Shown: positions 7,971 to 18,590, counted from the stretch's first letter. The stretch is DNA of 64,000 nt from Streptomyces sp. NRRL F-6131 (GCA_000719695.1 JOHN01000048.1:1-64000); one strand, 5' to 3'. Numbers and translations: made by a program. Notes: generated from the sequence alone by a model not told the origin.

Positions 7971-8602
7971 TCGCCGAGGACTCGGTCCTGCTCAGGGTCG
8001 GCCTGGTCAAGGTCCTGGAGGCGGTGGGCTACGAGGTGGCCGCCGCCGTCGGGGACGCCGAGGCGCTGCTCGGCGCGGTGGAGGAACACCGCCCGCAGGT
8101 GGTGGTCGCGGACGTCCGGATGCCGCCGGGCTACTCCGACGAGGGCGTCCGGGCCGCGCTGGTCATCCGCCGGCAGTGGCCGGAGGTGGCGGTGCTGCTG
8201 CTCTCCCAGTTCGTGGAGGAGCGCTACGCCGCGGACCTGCTGACCAGCAACACCAGCGGGGTCGGCTACCTGCTCAAGCAGCGGGTGGCCAATGTGGACG
8301 AGTTCGTCGACGCGTTGCAGCGGGTCGCCGAGGGCGGGACGGCCCTGGACCCGGAGGTGGTCGCCCAGCTGCTGGTCCGCCGCCACCGCGATCCGCTGGA
8401 GCGGCTGACCCCCCGCGAGCGGGACGTGCTCGCCCTGATGGCGGAGGGCCGGTCGAACGCCGCGATCGCGGGCGCCCTGGTGGTCAGTGACAGCGCGGTG
8501 GCCAAGCACATCAATTCGATCTTCGCCAAGCTCGACCTGCCGCCGGCCGACGACAGCCATCGCCGGGTGATGGCGGTGCTGCGCTTCCTGGAGGTGGCAT
8601 GA
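7958..8602 (+). CDS. NarL/FixJ-family response regulator
   Basis: 214 residues. The receiver domain has acidic residues EDS at 7-9, phospho-acceptor Asp52 in VVVADVRMPPG, and the conserved Lys in GYLLKQRV near residue 108. The LuxR-type helix-turn-helix is at about 148-205 (LTPRERDVLALMAEGRSNAAIA, then VAKHINSIFAKLDL). The GTG at 7958 gives the canonical receiver N-terminus and overlaps the kinase gene by 13 nt, so translation is coupled. It should be phosphorylated by the kinase at 6741 and act as a DNA-binding activator; autoregulation of the operon is plausible but not shown. Confidence 0.92.
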   Translation: MRAVIAEDSVLLRVGLVKVLEAVGYEVAAAVGDAEALLGAVEEHRPQVVVADVRMPPGYSDEGVRAALVIRRQWPEVAVLLLSQFVEERYAADLLTSNTSGVGYLLKQRVANVDEFVDALQRVAEGGTALDPEVVAQLLVRRHRDPLERLTPRERDVLALMAEGRSNAAIAGALVVSDSAVAKHINSIFAKLDLPPADDSHRRVMAVLRFLEVA

Positions 8603-9504
8603 CGACGCCGCGTGCCGAGCCCACGCCGGGTGCCGGGCCCACGCCGGGTGCCGGGCCGCCGACCGGCAGGGGGCCGACGGCGGCCGGCGCACCGGAGCGG
8701 GCGGCCGGGTCCACCCGCGGCGGCCGACGGGGCTGGCGCGTGCTCGGCACCCTCGCGCTGGTGGTGACGATGCTGACCGGAGCCGTGCAGACCTGGGCGA
8801 TGGCGGTGCAGCAGCAGACGCGGTCGGAGAAGTCCTACGGGGTCGCGGTGACCAGGGTCAGGCTGGACACCGGCAAGGCCACCGTCCGGATCCGCCCCGG
8901 CCAGGAGGGCCGGGTGGTGGTCGGGCAGTACCTGAACTGGATGATCCGGAAGCCGGTCGTCGCGGCGCTGTTCGACCAGGGCGAGCTCGACGTCCGGATG
9001 GCCTGCAACCAGATGCTGCCGGTCAGTGACTTCGCCTGCGGGGCGGCGATCGAGCTGGAGGTGCCGCCCGGGGTCTCGGTGACCGGCAGACAGTCCAGTG
9101 GCACCATCGACATCGCCGGCGTGACCGGGGCGATCGATCTGGTCTCCACCTCGGGGGAGGTCAGGGTGACCGACGCGTCCGGCCCGCTGACCGTGCGCAC
9201 CACCTCCGGCGCCGTGCGCGGCAGCCGCCTCCGCTCCCCGAGCGCCGATGTGGCCGCCACCTCGGGTTCGGTGGAGCTGGGCTTCCGCACCGCACCCTCG
9301 GCCGTGGACATCGGTGTCACGTCGGGATCGGTGCTGCTGGGCCTGCCGAGCGGGTCCCGCTACGACTTCGAGGGCGGAACGGTCCCACGGGGCGGGATCG
9401 ATCCGGCGCTGGCCGATCGCTCCAGCCCGCACAAGGTGCGGATCTCGGTCAGCTCCGGTTCGGTGTCGATCTTCGCCAAGGACACCGCCGCCGACGACGG
9501 GTGA
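8599..9504 (+). CDS. Membrane-anchored DUF4097-like beta-repeat protein
   Basis: 301 residues; its ATG overlaps the response-regulator stop (ATGA). The N-terminal 45 residues are Pro/Gly/Thr-rich with a PTPGAGPT repeat. One membrane segment lies at about 50-68 (VLGTLALVVTMLTGAVQTW), then an extracytoplasmic domain made of short beta repeats of the type TSGxVxV (IDLVSTSGEVRVTD, LTVRTTSGAVRGS, ADVAATSGSVELGF, VDIGVTSGSVLLGL). This is the DUF4097 (LiaF/adhesin-like) beta-solenoid pattern. In other bacteria such proteins modulate envelope-stress two-component systems; that role here is inferred from operon position. Confidence 0.82.
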   Translation: MTTPRAEPTPGAGPTPGAGPPTGRGPTAAGAPERAAGSTRGGRRGWRVLGTLALVVTMLTGAVQTWAMAVQQQTRSEKSYGVAVTRVRLDTGKATVRIRPGQEGRVVVGQYLNWMIRKPVVAALFDQGELDVRMACNQMLPVSDFACGAAIELEVPPGVSVTGRQSSGTIDIAGVTGAIDLVSTSGEVRVTDASGPLTVRTTSGAVRGSRLRSPSADVAATSGSVELGFRTAPSAVDIGVTSGSVLLGLPSGSRYDFEGGTVPRGGIDPALADRSSPHKVRISVSSGSVSIFAKDTAADDG

Positions 9505-9671
9505 GCACCGGGCCGGCGGCGGCTCCCCCGCCAGGCGCCGGCCCACGGGCACCGCAGGACCCCGGGCGAGCGCCCCGGCCGAGGGCCCCGGCCGGGAGCC
9601 GCCCGGGCGGCTGCGCCGGGTGGGGGACAATGAAGAGTCCCCCAGCCCGTCGTCCCCGAGGTCAGCCGCGC

Positions 9672-10991
9672 ATGACAGTCCCGCCCGCACCCACCGAGCC
9701 GAGCACCGCGACCGGCACCGCCGGCGGCACCGCCACCGTGAACGCGCAGGTCACCGCGAACGAGCGGGCCACCGCGACCGCCACCGCGACCACCACCACC
9801 ATCGCGAGTGCCACCGCCATTGCGACCGCCACCGCGACCGCGACGGCCGCCGGCGCCGAGTTCGCGCCGCTGACCGTGGGCCCGATGCAGGTCTGGCCGC
9901 CCGTGGTGCTGGCGCCGATGGCGGGCATCACCAATGCGCCGTTCCGCACCCTCTGCCGCGAGCAGAGCGGCGGCAAGGGCCTCTACGTGTCCGAGATGAT
10001 CACCACCCGGGCCCTGGTCGAGCGCAACGCCAAGACGATGCAGCTGATCAAGTTCGACCCGAGCGAGAAGCCGCGCTCGATCCAGCTGTACGGCGTGGAC
10101 CCGGTGACCGTCGGCAAGGCGGCCCGGATGATCGCCGACGAGGGCCTCGCCGACCACATCGACCTCAACTTCGGCTGCCCCGTCCCCAAGGTGACCCGCA
10201 AGGGCGGGGGCTCGGCGCTGCCGTACAAGCGCAACCTGCTGCGCGAGATCCTCCGCGAGGCCGTGTCCAACGCCGGTGACCTGCCGGTCACCATGAAGAT
10301 GCGCAAGGGCATCGACGACGACCACCTCACCTACCTGGACGCCGGCCGGATCGGCGCCGAGGAGGGCGTCGCCGCGATCGCCCTGCACGGGCGCACCGCC
10401 GCCCAGCACTACGGCGGCACCGCCGACTGGTCGGCGATCGCCCGGCTGCGCGAGTCGGTGCCGGCGGAGATCCCGGTGCTCGGCAACGGGGACATCTGGT
10501 CGGCGGACGACGCGGTGCGGATGATGCGCGAGACCGGCTGCGACGGCGTGGTGGTCGGCCGCGGCTGCCTGGGCCGGCCGTGGCTGTTCAAGGACCTGGT
10601 GGCGATCTTCGAGGGCGAGGTGGACCACGCCCGCCCGACCTTCGCCGATGTGGCGCGGGCGATGGTCCGCCACGCGCAGCTGCTCGGGGAGTGGCTGGGC
10701 GACGAGGCCCGGGGTGTGATCGACTTCCGCAAGCACGTCGCCTGGTACACCAAGGGCTTCTCGGTGGGCTCGGAGCTGCGGGTGAAGCTGGCCAACTCGT
10801 CCTCGTTGGCCGAACTGGCCGAAACCCTGGCCCTGGTGGAGCAGTCGCAGGCCTGGCCGATCGGCGCCGACGGCCCGCGCGGGCGGACCAGCGGCAACAA
10901 CCGGGTCGTCCTGCCGGAAGGCTGGTTGGACGATCCGTACGACTGCGCCCGACCGGGCGAAGATGCCGAATCGGACACCTCTGGCGGATGA
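9672..10991 (+). CDS. dusB: tRNA-dihydrouridine synthase
   Basis: 439 residues from ATG at 9672. Residues about 70-390 form the FMN-binding TIM barrel: VVLAPMAGITNAPFR, DLNFGCPVPKV, MKMRKGI, ALHGRTAAQHYGG, LGNGDIWS and VVGRGCLGRPWLF. The C in NFGCP is the catalytic cysteine that protonates uridine C5. The enzyme reduces specific uridines in tRNA D-loops using NADPH. The first 60 residues are an Ala/Thr-rich stretch absent from most homologues, encoded by GCCACC/GCGACC repeats. Later in-frame starts would remove it, but the start cannot be settled by eye; ATGs further upstream give even longer versions. Confidence 0.93.
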   Translation: MTVPPAPTEPSTATGTAGGTATVNAQVTANERATATATATTTTIASATAIATATATATAAGAEFAPLTVGPMQVWPPVVLAPMAGITNAPFRTLCREQSGGKGLYVSEMITTRALVERNAKTMQLIKFDPSEKPRSIQLYGVDPVTVGKAARMIADEGLADHIDLNFGCPVPKVTRKGGGSALPYKRNLLREILREAVSNAGDLPVTMKMRKGIDDDHLTYLDAGRIGAEEGVAAIALHGRTAAQHYGGTADWSAIARLRESVPAEIPVLGNGDIWSADDAVRMMRETGCDGVVVGRGCLGRPWLFKDLVAIFEGEVDHARPTFADVARAMVRHAQLLGEWLGDEARGVIDFRKHVAWYTKGFSVGSELRVKLANSSSLAELAETLALVEQSQAWPIGADGPRGRTSGNNRVVLPEGWLDDPYDCARPGEDAESDTSGG

Positions 10992-10996
10992 TCTAT

Positions 10997-11040
10997 ACGG
11001 GGTGGCAAAAATACCCCTCCAGGGTCGATTGCCACCCCGT
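10997..11040 (+). terminator. dusB terminator, first hairpin
   Basis: A perfect 12-bp inverted repeat (ACGGGGTGGCAA at 10997-11008, complement at 11029-11040) with a 20-nt loop begins 5 nt after the dusB stop. Confidence 0.7.
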
Positions 11041-11043
11041 CCC

Positions 11044-11080
11044 AGCCCTCTTTGCCGTTCTGGACAAGAGGGCTCCTTTT
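11044..11080 (+). terminator. dusB terminator, second hairpin
   Basis: AGCCCTCTT (11044-11052) pairs with AAGAGGGCT (11066-11074) and is followed by CCTTTT, the layout of an intrinsic terminator. It sits immediately after the first hairpin. Confidence 0.75.
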
Positions 11081-11554
11081 CGGCAATCGAATGTCACGGA
11101 GCGGGCACGTTTCTGGACGCAGTGCGACGATGGGCGGAGTCGGCCTACGCTCGATCGGTGAGATGTGCCCGTGACGCTTGCCACATACCCTGCTCACCCC
11201 AGGGGCCCGACAGGACGAAATGAACAAGTCGGGGGCGGATCGCTTCCCGAAGGGGGTGGCGGTGGATCGGGCACTGAGGGTGCAGGAAATCAAGCCGGGC
11301 CGTCAGCTCGGACGGCCGGTCGCTACCGTGTGTTCCGGACGTGTGATCTTCCGGTTTCCTCGCCTTCAAGACTTGAATGCACTCTCGCGTCATCCGGACG
11401 ATTTCGCCACCAGAGGTGAACGCCGTTCAAGGCATTCGATCTAGCGGGTTACGTGCCGGTCCTGGCCACGTACGGCCTATTGGCGGCGCAGAAGTGCCTT
11501 CGAAATGGGTATGTTCTCCGGCGTCAGGGCAACCGTGTGCGAGGAGACCGACCC

Positions 11555-14263
<2,709 letters not shown>

Positions 14264-14310
14264 TGCCGGGGGCCCTCGGCCCCACGGCACGGCCGGATCG
14301 CTGACCGTGT

Positions 14311-14329
14311 CCCCTCCATCGGGGAGGGG
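14311..14329 (+). terminator. ppdK terminator candidate
   Basis: CCCCTCC (14311-14317) pairs with GGAGGGG (14323-14329) around a 5-nt loop, 47 nt after the ppdK stop. No T tract. Confidence 0.5.
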
Positions 14330-14370
14330 CGTACACCGGAGCTCGGCGCAGGAGAACCGGCGTACGTGAA

Positions 14371-14418
14371 GCGGCCGGGGTGGGAACGGACAATGGCGTC
14401 CGTACCCGCCCCGGCCGC
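14371..14418. terminator. Long hairpin between ppdK and the RNase gene
   Basis: Two 21-nt arms (14371-14391 and 14398-14418) pair with one wobble and one mismatch around a 6-nt loop. It is the strongest structure in the gap and could stop transcription on either strand or fold in a transcript. Confidence 0.55.
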
Positions 14419-14598
14419 CTGCCTTTCCGGCCCCAGCGCCGGCCCCGTCCACCTGCTTCTCGGCCCCGCCGTCGCCTCCGCCCCGCCGTCGCCTCCGCCC
14501 GCCCCTGCCCGCCGAGGCCGACGGCCGTCCGCCGGTTGTGGCCCCGGCCACGCGTGTGGCTGGCCGGGCCCCGGCCCACCGGCTGCCAAGCTGGCCCC

Positions 14599-15141
14599 AT
14601 GACCAGCAGAAACCGCCTGTGGACCGTCCCCGCCGCACTGCTCTGCGTGCTCACCGCCGCGGTCGGGTGCACGCACTCGGACGACACCGGCGGCGCGTCC
14701 GGGCCCGCCGCGACGGCCTCCGGCCGGACGGCCGGCGCCTCCTCCTCCGGCCCGACGGCGCCGAAGCCCAGCGCGCCGCGCTCCTCGGCCCCGGCCACCG
14801 CCACCCCGCCGACCGGCGCACCGGCCACCGCTGCCGGCTGGGTGCCGACCGACCCGGCGATGGCCGACGTCTGCCGCACCCGACTGCCCGGCCAGGCCCT
14901 CGACACCCTCGGTCTGATCGCCAAGGGCGGCCCCTACCCCTACCGCTCGGACGGCATCGTCTTCGAGAACCGTGAGAGCCGCCTCCCGCGCAAGAGCTCC
15001 GGCTACTACCACGAGTTCACCGTCGTCACCCCCGGCTCCGCCGACCGCGGCGCCCGCCGCGTGGTCACCGGCGGGTCCGGCGAGCAGTACTGGACGGCCG
15101 ATCACTACGGCAGCTTCCAGGAGATCGACGCCCGTTGCTGA
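14599..15141 (+). CDS. Secreted RNase Sa-like guanyl-specific ribonuclease (putative lipoprotein)
   Basis: 180 residues. The C-terminal 95 residues match the RNase Sa/barnase-type microbial RNases of Streptomyces: DTLGLIAKGGPYPY, IVFENRESRLP, GYYHEFTVVTPG, RGARRVVTG and DHYGSF. By alignment, Glu139, Arg150, Arg154 and His169 correspond to RNase Sa Glu54, Arg65, Arg69 and His85, so the active site is complete. Cys89-ish in VCRTRLP and the terminal Cys180 match the family disulfide. Such enzymes cleave RNA 3' of guanosine. The N-terminus is a signal peptide ending AAVGC (Cys24), a passable lipobox, then a 55-residue Ser/Thr/Pro/Ala linker, so the enzyme may be tethered to the membrane outside. 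No barstar-like inhibitor gene is adjacent. Confidence 0.88.
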   Translation: MTSRNRLWTVPAALLCVLTAAVGCTHSDDTGGASGPAATASGRTAGASSSGPTAPKPSAPRSSAPATATPPTGAPATAAGWVPTDPAMADVCRTRLPGQALDTLGLIAKGGPYPYRSDGIVFENRESRLPRKSSGYYHEFTVVTPGSADRGARRVVTGGSGEQYWTADHYGSFQEIDARC

Positions 15142-15185
15142 ACGGCGGACCGAACGGCGGACCGAACGACGGCCGGCTCCCCTCT

Positions 15186-15212
15186 GAAAGTACTTTCCAA
15201 GACGGAAAGTAC
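15186..15212. promoter_or_regulatory. Operator/promoter of membrane protein-regulator operon
   Basis: A perfect palindrome GAAAGTACTTTC (15186-15197) is followed by a second half-site GGAAAGTAC (15204-15212); CTTTCC and GGAAAG also form an inverted repeat across the spacer. TTTCCA (15194) and CATAGT (15218), 18 bp apart, could be -35 and -10 boxes, so a bound repressor would cover the promoter. The winged-helix protein of this operon is the natural candidate. Confidence 0.55.
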
Positions 15213-15259
15213 GTGCCATAGTGGAATCGCGATCAACGATCACCACCTCGGGGGACCCC

Positions 15260-15742
15260 ATGAGCAATTCCGTGCCCGTCGAACCGTCCGTCGACCTGTC
15301 CGCGGCCGAGGCGCTGCGGCTCGCCGCCCGCGCCCGCGCGGCCGCCCGGGCGCCGCAGGAGACGCCCGCCTGGTACGGCATCACCTTCGCGGTGGGCTTC
15401 TCGCTCTACGGCATCGGCCTGGGCTACGCCCTCTGGGCCGACATGAGCTGGCTGGCCGGGGTCCTGGGTGCCGGATTCGCGGCGGTCAGCGGCGCCCTGG
15501 GGGCCGTGGTGACCCGCCGTGGCGGTGTGGCGAGGGGGTGGACGCCGGGCCTCGGCGGTCCGGCGACCCGCGCGATGCTCCTGGTGTTCGCGGGCGCCCT
15601 GGGCGTGGCCGGGATCGTCCACCGGCTGGGCGCCGACGCCCGCTGGTCGTGCGGTGGTGCGGGCGTCACGGCCGGGGCGCTGTTCTGGCTGGGTGCGACG
15701 CGTCTCAACGCCCGGATCCGGCGCGAGTCCGAGGGGGCCTGA
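15260..15742 (+). CDS. Four-span membrane protein
   Basis: 160 residues from ATG at 15260. The N-terminal 40 residues are soluble (SAAEALRLAARARAAARAP). Four hydrophobic segments follow at about 48-66, 71-92, 106-123 and 130-147. It ends in a basic tail (RLNARIRRESEGA). No family is recognised with confidence; small membrane proteins paired with winged-helix regulators in this way are common in streptomycetes. The TGA overlaps the ATG of the regulator gene (TGATG), so the two are translationally coupled and controlled by the palindromic promoter upstream. Confidence 0.78.
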   Translation: MSNSVPVEPSVDLSAAEALRLAARARAAARAPQETPAWYGITFAVGFSLYGIGLGYALWADMSWLAGVLGAGFAAVSGALGAVVTRRGGVARGWTPGLGGPATRAMLLVFAGALGVAGIVHRLGADARWSCGGAGVTAGALFWLGATRLNARIRRESEGA

Positions 15743-16110
15743 TGGCCGGGCTCGACCCGCTGCTCCAGCACCCCACCCGGCTCACCGTGGTGGCGTTCCT
15801 CGGCGGCTGCATCGAGGCGGAGTTCTCCGCGGTCCGGGACTACTGCCAGGTCTCCGACTCCGTGCTGAGCAAGGCGGCGAGCGCCCTGGAGGAGGCCGGC
15901 TACCTCGTGGTGAAGAAGGGCTACGTCGGCAAGCGCCCGCGGACCTGGCTGGCCGTCACCGGCGTCGGCCGCCGGGCGCTCGCCGACCACCTGGCCGTCC
16001 TGCAGCGGCTGGCCGCGGCCGCCGAGGAGGCGGGCCGGGAGGCGGAAGGCCGGCCCGCCGAGGGCGGGGAGACCGAGGGCGGGGAGACCGAGGGCCGGGC
16101 GGGCTCGTGA
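15742..16110 (+). CDS. Winged-helix transcriptional regulator
   Basis: 122 residues. Residues about 1-85 form a winged-helix domain of the single-domain MarR/PadR-like type: LLQHPTRLTVVAFL, DYCQVSDSVLSKAASALEEAGY (recognition helix), then a basic wing VKKGYVGKRPRTWLAVT. The C-terminus is a Glu/Gly repeat tail (GGETEGGETEG). It probably represses its own operon by binding the GAAAGTACTTTC sites; that is inferred from position. The start overlaps the membrane protein stop. Confidence 0.85.
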   Translation: MAGLDPLLQHPTRLTVVAFLGGCIEAEFSAVRDYCQVSDSVLSKAASALEEAGYLVVKKGYVGKRPRTWLAVTGVGRRALADHLAVLQRLAAAAEEAGREAEGRPAEGGETEGGETEGRAGS

Positions 16111-16140
16111 CGCAGTGCCGCCCCGCCCCCGTCCCCGTCC

Positions 16141-17223
16141 TCAACGGGCCCGCCGCCAGCTGACCCGGGCGTGCGGCCCGTGCGGGCCGGCCGCGAGCAG
16201 CGCGGTCAGCTCGTGCAGCACCGGTCCCGGGTCGCGGCGCAGCTGGAGGGGCGTGGTGCGGACGACCGGGAGGCCGGCGGCGGTCAGCCGGTTGGCCCGG
16301 GTGAGGCTCCGCTCGTGGTCGGCCGGGCGCAGGTGCCAGGCCCGGGAGTCGATCTCCAGCGCGACGCAGGCCTGCGGCCAGTAGGCGTCCGGGACGGCTA
16401 GGAAGCGTCCGTCCAGGAAGAGCACCGGGTTCCAGAGCGGCTCGGGCAGGCCCGCGCCGCGCACCGCGTCCCGGGCCTCGCCCTCGACCACCGAGCGCAC
16501 CCCGGCCGTCAGCTCCTCCACCACCGCGGCCAGCCGGGGCAGCGCGCGGGCGTCCGGCCGGGCGAGCAACTGGTCGAGCAGCTCGCCGAGTTCGCAGTGC
16601 CGCCGCTGGACGGCCTCGGCGCAGAGCGCGCGGAACCGGCGCCGTCCGCCCTCCCGGGGAGCGAGGTCCGCCAGCGCGCGGGCGACCGAGGTGCTCCAGA
16701 GCCCGTCGTCGCGCTCGAAGCCGCCGGGCATCGCGCCGCCGGCCCGGTGGATCCGGACGAATCCCCGGTCGGTGACCCGCCGCCGACCGGGGATCAGGAC
16801 GTCCACCTCGGAGAGGTCCGCGGGGTGTCCGGCGGAGGGGAGGCCGGCGTCGGCGAGCACCGCGGTCCCGGTGAGCAGCACCTCCCCGGCCTCCGGCGCG
16901 GGTCGCCCCTTGGGACCCGCGTACGCGAGGGCGGCCCGCAGCCGCTGATGCGCGGTCAGCCGGCCGGTCTGCAGGCAGATCACCCGGGGCAGCACCCGCT
17001 GCCACGGTCCGCCGGGCCGCAGTCGGTGCGCGATGGTGCCGGACGGCACGCCGAGCCCGCGCAGCTGGGCCCGGGTGACGATGTGCTGCTGGTCGGCGCC
17101 GACCAGCAGCAGCGGTTCGACGAGCGGGCGAGGGCCGGCCGCTCGACGTGGCCGGGTGAGCGGTGCGGACGGGATGGACGGTGCGGACGGGGCGGAAGGT
17201 GCGGACGGGGCGGCGCGGGTCAT
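16141..17223 (-). CDS. AbiEi-like antitoxin-domain protein with endonuclease-like C-terminus
   Basis: 360 residues. Residues about 36-85 resemble the AbiEi N-terminal winged-helix domain (HIVTRAQLRGLGVPSGTIAHRL, GPWQRVLPRVICL), followed by a middle region ending in a helical segment. The C-terminal 100 residues look like the DUF559/very-short-patch-repair fold: LFLDGRFLAVPDAYWPQACVALEIDSRAWH, RANRLTAAGLPVVRTTPLQL. The D...E.D pattern (PDAYW, ALEID) is consistent with a PD-(D/E)xK site. No AbiEii-type nucleotidyltransferase toxin is adjacent. The first 30 residues are an APSAPSAPS repeat. It is divergent from the ADP-ribosylglycohydrolase gene across 113 bp. Role unknown. Confidence 0.75.
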   Translation of the reverse strand: MTRAAPSAPSAPSAPSIPSAPLTRPRRAAGPRPLVEPLLLVGADQQHIVTRAQLRGLGVPSGTIAHRLRPGGPWQRVLPRVICLQTGRLTAHQRLRAALAYAGPKGRPAPEAGEVLLTGTAVLADAGLPSAGHPADLSEVDVLIPGRRRVTDRGFVRIHRAGGAMPGGFERDDGLWSTSVARALADLAPREGGRRRFRALCAEAVQRRHCELGELLDQLLARPDARALPRLAAVVEELTAGVRSVVEGEARDAVRGAGLPEPLWNPVLFLDGRFLAVPDAYWPQACVALEIDSRAWHLRPADHERSLTRANRLTAAGLPVVRTTPLQLRRDPGPVLHELTALLAAGPHGPHARVSWRRAR

Positions 17224-17336
17224 GACGGGGTGTTTCCCACCCGGGTCGGCGGTATGCGAAACATCGCCCGTCGGGGGAGTCGCCGGTCATGTCGGGTTGA
17301 CGCCGACCGGCGCGACGGGTGGGCTTGCTGCCCACG

Positions 17337-18590
17337 ATGACGATTCCTCACCCCGGCCCCGCGCTCGACGCGCTCCACGGCCTCTCCGTCGGCGACGCTC
17401 TCGGCGCGCAGTTCTTCGTCCCCGCCACCGCGCGGGCCCACCTCGCCACCCGCACCGCCCCGCCCGGCCCGTGGCCGTGGACGGACGACACCGAGATGGC
17501 CTGCTCGGTGTACGCCGCGCACACCGAGCGCGGCGCGATCGACGTCTTCGACCTCACCCACGCCTTCGCCCGTCGGCAAGACTTCGACCGCGGCTACGGC
17601 CCGTCCGCCAACCGGCTGTTGCGCCTGGTCCGGGAGGGCGGTGACGCCCGGGCGCTGGCCTCGGCGGTGTTCGACGGCCAGGGGTCGTACGGCAACGGCG
17701 CCGCGATGCGGGTCGCCCCGCTCGGGGCGGCGTACGCGGCCGACCCGAGGGAGGCGGTGCGCCCGGCCGTCGGGACGGCGCTGATCACCCACACCCACCC
17801 GCAGGCGGTGGACGGCGCGGTCGCCGTCGCGGCGGCCGCCGCCTTCGCGGTGCGGGCCCGCAGCACGCCGACCACGCCGGAGGGCTTCCTGGCGGACGTC
17901 CGTCGGCTCACCCCGCGCGGCGCCGTCCACGACGGTCTGACCGAGGCGATCGCGCTGCTCGACGAACCGGACCTCGCCGTCGCGGCGCGGGTGCTCGGCA
18001 ACGGCAGTCGGACCAGTGCCGCCGACACCGTCCCGTACGCGCTCCGGTGCGCGGCCCGGTGGCTCACCGACTACCCGGCGGCGATCTGGGAGGCGGTGTC
18101 CGCCGGCGGGGACGCGGACACCGTCGCCGCGATCACCGGCGGTGTCGTGGCCGCACGCACGGGGACGGCCGGCATCCCCGCCACCTGGCTGGCCGCCCGC
18201 GAGCCGCTGCCCGCCTGGACCTTCGCCGCCCCGGGCAGCGTGTCCGGCGGCCCGGGCCGTGCGGAGATGCTGGTGCCGCGGCCGCACCCGGTGCCGGACG
18301 CGGTGTGGACGGACGGGCAGTGGCAGCTGCTGCGGAGCGGGGCCGGGCCGCTCGTCGGGGGCCGCCGCTGGCCGGTGCGCACCCGGGAGGGCACGCTCCG
18401 GCTCTGCCACCCGGACGGTCACCCGGTCTGGGAGCTGACGGTCGCACCGGACCGGGCCGGCTGGCGCCCGGTGTCCGCGGTCGTCGAGGCCTGCCCGGAG
18501 CGCGCGCCCGAGCCGGGGGGCGACCGTGACACCGGCCTGCTGGCCCGCCTGCTCCGGGCCGCGGTCACGGGCGAACCGACCGGGTCCTGA
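17337..18590 (+). CDS. ADP-ribosylglycohydrolase family protein
   Basis: 417 residues. Residues 8-295 match the family (DraG/ARH3-like): GLSVGDALGAQF, the metal motif WTDDTEMA (Asp50, Asp51), GNGAAMRVAPLGA, TALITHTHPQA, and the second metal motif GGDADTVAAITGG near residue 262. Such enzymes remove ADP-ribose from proteins or small molecules with two Mg ions, in the cytoplasm. After about residue 300 there is an extra 115-residue C-terminal region (VWTDGQWQLLRSGAG, VRTREGTLRLCHPDGHPVWELTV) not part of the usual catalytic fold. The start ATG at 17337 gives the family N-terminus; the ATG upstream at 17319 lacks support. Confidence 0.9.
   Translation: MTIPHPGPALDALHGLSVGDALGAQFFVPATARAHLATRTAPPGPWPWTDDTEMACSVYAAHTERGAIDVFDLTHAFARRQDFDRGYGPSANRLLRLVREGGDARALASAVFDGQGSYGNGAAMRVAPLGAAYAADPREAVRPAVGTALITHTHPQAVDGAVAVAAAAAFAVRARSTPTTPEGFLADVRRLTPRGAVHDGLTEAIALLDEPDLAVAARVLGNGSRTSAADTVPYALRCAARWLTDYPAAIWEAVSAGGDADTVAAITGGVVAARTGTAGIPATWLAAREPLPAWTFAAPGSVSGGPGRAEMLVPRPHPVPDAVWTDGQWQLLRSGAGPLVGGRRWPVRTREGTLRLCHPDGHPVWELTVAPDRAGWRPVSAVVEACPERAPEPGGDRDTGLLARLLRAAVTGEPTGS

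Larger units (their letters stand above)
10992..11554. other. 563-bp gap: terminators and ppdK leader
   Basis: The first 90 bases hold two hairpins listed separately. I see no convincing gene in the rest: an 88-codon frame at 11178-11444 lacks a clear ribosome site and has no recognisable product. The region is noticeably less GC-rich than the flanking genes, which fits promoter and 5' leader functions for ppdK. No known riboswitch class is recognised. Confidence 0.5.
14264..14598. other. 335-bp gap after ppdK: hairpins and promoter region
   Basis: Holds a short hairpin near 14311 and a long 48-nt hairpin at 14371-14418 (both listed), then pyrimidine-rich GC DNA before the RNase gene. No gene is seen. 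Confidence 0.5.

Noticed and set aside
11178..11444. 88-codon frame in the ppdK leader
   Set aside because: No ribosome site, no hydrophobic or domain pattern, and composition unlike neighbouring genes.
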